Shown here: piece after piece, positions 63,125 to 64,000 of the stretch
How positions within the stretch are numbered: position 1 is the first letter of the stretch
How the letters are laid out: each line of letters begins with the position of its first letter
Assembly (NCBI GenBank): GCA_039029195.1
Contig: JBCCGR010000013.1
Coordinates: 32,164-96,163 of the forward strand
Length of the DNA stretch: 64,000 bases
From: JBCCGR01 sp039029195
GTDB taxonomy: Bacteria > Pseudomonadota > Alphaproteobacteria > Rhizobiales > Rhizobiaceae
Direction: 5' to 3'
Program-made: the position numbers and the translations under genes
Notes under the pieces: model-generated
Told to the model about the DNA's origin: nothing
Databases searched by the model: none
The model's input: only the letters and a program-made list of their open reading frames with translations

Positions 63125-63369
63125 ATTTTGAAAACCTCCCAAGTCATTCGGGAAATTCAATCGCCGGTGATGACAACTTCAAGGCAGCCTATTTCATCAA
63201 AGTCGGCCTCACCCACGCGTTCGCTTCCTGCCGCAGTATCGTGTCTGCGACGTCACCTGAACGGCGAGGTAGGGCTCGAAGTGTGAGTTCGCCCATTGAT
63301 CTGAGCTATGTTGATGAATGTCGGCATTTCGCCGATGTGCGGTGCGGAGGGATGGCTTGGAGAACCGTC

Positions 63370-64000
63370 ATGTATACTCCCAACCTTCCAGCTGTAACTC
63401 CACCACGCCGTGCATGGAACAGAGGACGGATCGTCGGCCAGAAACGACCGCTTGAGCCGAAGCATGTTTGGGCCATTCGCGTCCGCCTTGAGCTTGCTGG
63501 CTGCAAGCGTGATTTGGCGCTATTCAACATGGCTGTGGACAGCAAGCTGCGTGGCTGCGACTTGGTCAGACTGATGGTCAAGGATGTTTTTGCCGCGGGC
63601 CACATCAAAGAGCGAACTTCAATCCTTCAATCAAAAACAAGCCAACCGGTTCAGTTTGAGATTACGGAAGGAACAAGGAAATCGCTAAGTGAGTGGCTGA
63701 ACGATCCAGCCATGGCCGGATCAGAGTTTCTATGGCCAGGACGCTTCAATGATCCAGATCATATTTCGACGCGCCTATACGCGCGGCTGGTCAAAGATTG
63801 GGTCGCATCAATAGGTTTGGAACCGAGCGCATACGGTACACATTCGCTGCGAAGAACCAAGGTTGCGCAGATTTACAAGAAGACTGGCAATCTACGTGCC
63901 GTTCAACTCCTCCTGGGTCACACCAAAATGGACAGCACCGTTCGCTATCTTGGAGTCGAATTGGAAGATGCTTTGACAATCTCAGAAGGTGTTGAAATCT
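63370..64000 (+). CDS. Tyrosine recombinase, catalytic domain only (end beyond window)
   Basis: At least 210 residues, running past the right edge. The start ATG at 63370 has GGAGA seven bases before it. The catalytic set is complete: R61 (SKLRGCDLVRL), K89 (QSKTSQP), H158 and R161 (GTHSLRRTKVAQIY), H184 (LLGHTKMD) and nucleophile Y193 (VRYLGVELED). There is no N-terminal DNA-binding (SAM-like) domain, unlike phage or Xer integrases. Short forms of this kind are frequent in alphaproteobacteria, often near mobile DNA. It is the only clear mobility gene in the window. Confidence 0.9.
   Translation, partial: MYTPNLPAVTPPRRAWNRGRIVGQKRPLEPKHVWAIRVRLELAGCKRDLALFNMAVDSKLRGCDLVRLMVKDVFAAGHIKERTSILQSKTSQPVQFEITEGTRKSLSEWLNDPAMAGSEFLWPGRFNDPDHISTRLYARLVKDWVASIGLEPSAYGTHSLRRTKVAQIYKKTGNLRAVQLLLGHTKMDSTVRYLGVELEDALTISEGVEI

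Noticed and set aside
44542..64000. Integrated element bounded by tRNA-Ser and the recombinase
   Set aside because: I looked for a second copy of the tRNA-Ser 3' end near the recombinase and did not see one inside the window; the element claim is therefore not made as a feature.
1..64000. CRISPR arrays, rRNA genes, insertion sequences, prophage structural genes
   Set aside because: No regularly spaced repeats, rRNA segments, transposase motifs or phage morphogenesis genes were seen.

Overview
The window looks like a chromosomal segment of an alphaproteobacterium of the Hyphomicrobiales (Rhizobiales) type. This rests on a Rhizobiales-style porin, the order cycM-type cytochrome c / kdsB / pheA, a two-binding-protein yejA-yejA-yejB-yejE-yejF transporter, a thioredoxin-TPR protein beside a Lon-N protein and a Trm112-like protein, and moderate-to-high GC. 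No genus can be assigned from the sequence alone.

Layout. 0-4.2 kb: lysine biosynthesis (dapD, and dapE cut by the left edge) with a DUF805 and a metallo-hydrolase gene between them, then a LOG-family protein overlapping the GTPase gene yihA. 4.2-9.8 kb: a DM13 secreted protein divergent from a TetR regulator with a clear twin operator, a flavin disulfide reductase, an orphan histidine kinase, and a 34-residue membrane peptide ahead of a helix-hairpin-helix protein. 9.9-20.9 kb: porin, patatin-like lipoprotein, a secreted protein with two matching four-cysteine repeats, rpsO-pnp, thiolase, pheA, kdsB and a membrane-anchored cytochrome c. 21-29.8 kb: the yej peptide transporter and a hydroxyacid dehydrogenase.

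29.9-35.3 kb holds the most interesting unit. A very basic secreted protein, an ECF sigma factor, its membrane anti-sigma factor and a secreted subtilisin-like protease lie in one direction. A near-identical ECF-type promoter (TGAACC, 16-nt spacer, CGAC) precedes both this cluster and a secreted von Willebrand A protein 3 kb away. The periplasmic part of the anti-sigma factor resembles the propeptide of the protease, which suggests a proteolysis-controlled envelope signalling circuit.

35.3-44.6 kb returns to housekeeping functions: an SDR, Mrp, tungstate transporter tupBCA, a DUF899 protein behind a 16-bp palindrome, Trm112, Lon-N, CnoX, prolyl-tRNA deacylase, and tRNA-Gly(GCC) and tRNA-Ser(GCT).

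From tRNA-Ser to the right edge (44.6-64 kb) the region looks accessory. It has a palindrome-rich gene-free stretch, three regulator-linked gene pairs or operons (LysR with a Tat metallo-hydrolase, HxlR with a secreted protein, GntR with a tripartite tricarboxylate transporter, AbrB-type permease and MmgE/PrpD enzyme), two decayed genes (PAP2 phosphatase and HAD phosphatase), a binding-protein-dependent importer divergent from an inositol monophosphatase-like gene, and a short tyrosine recombinase running off the end. Boundaries of a mobile element were not found. All function calls are from reading motifs; no searches were run.
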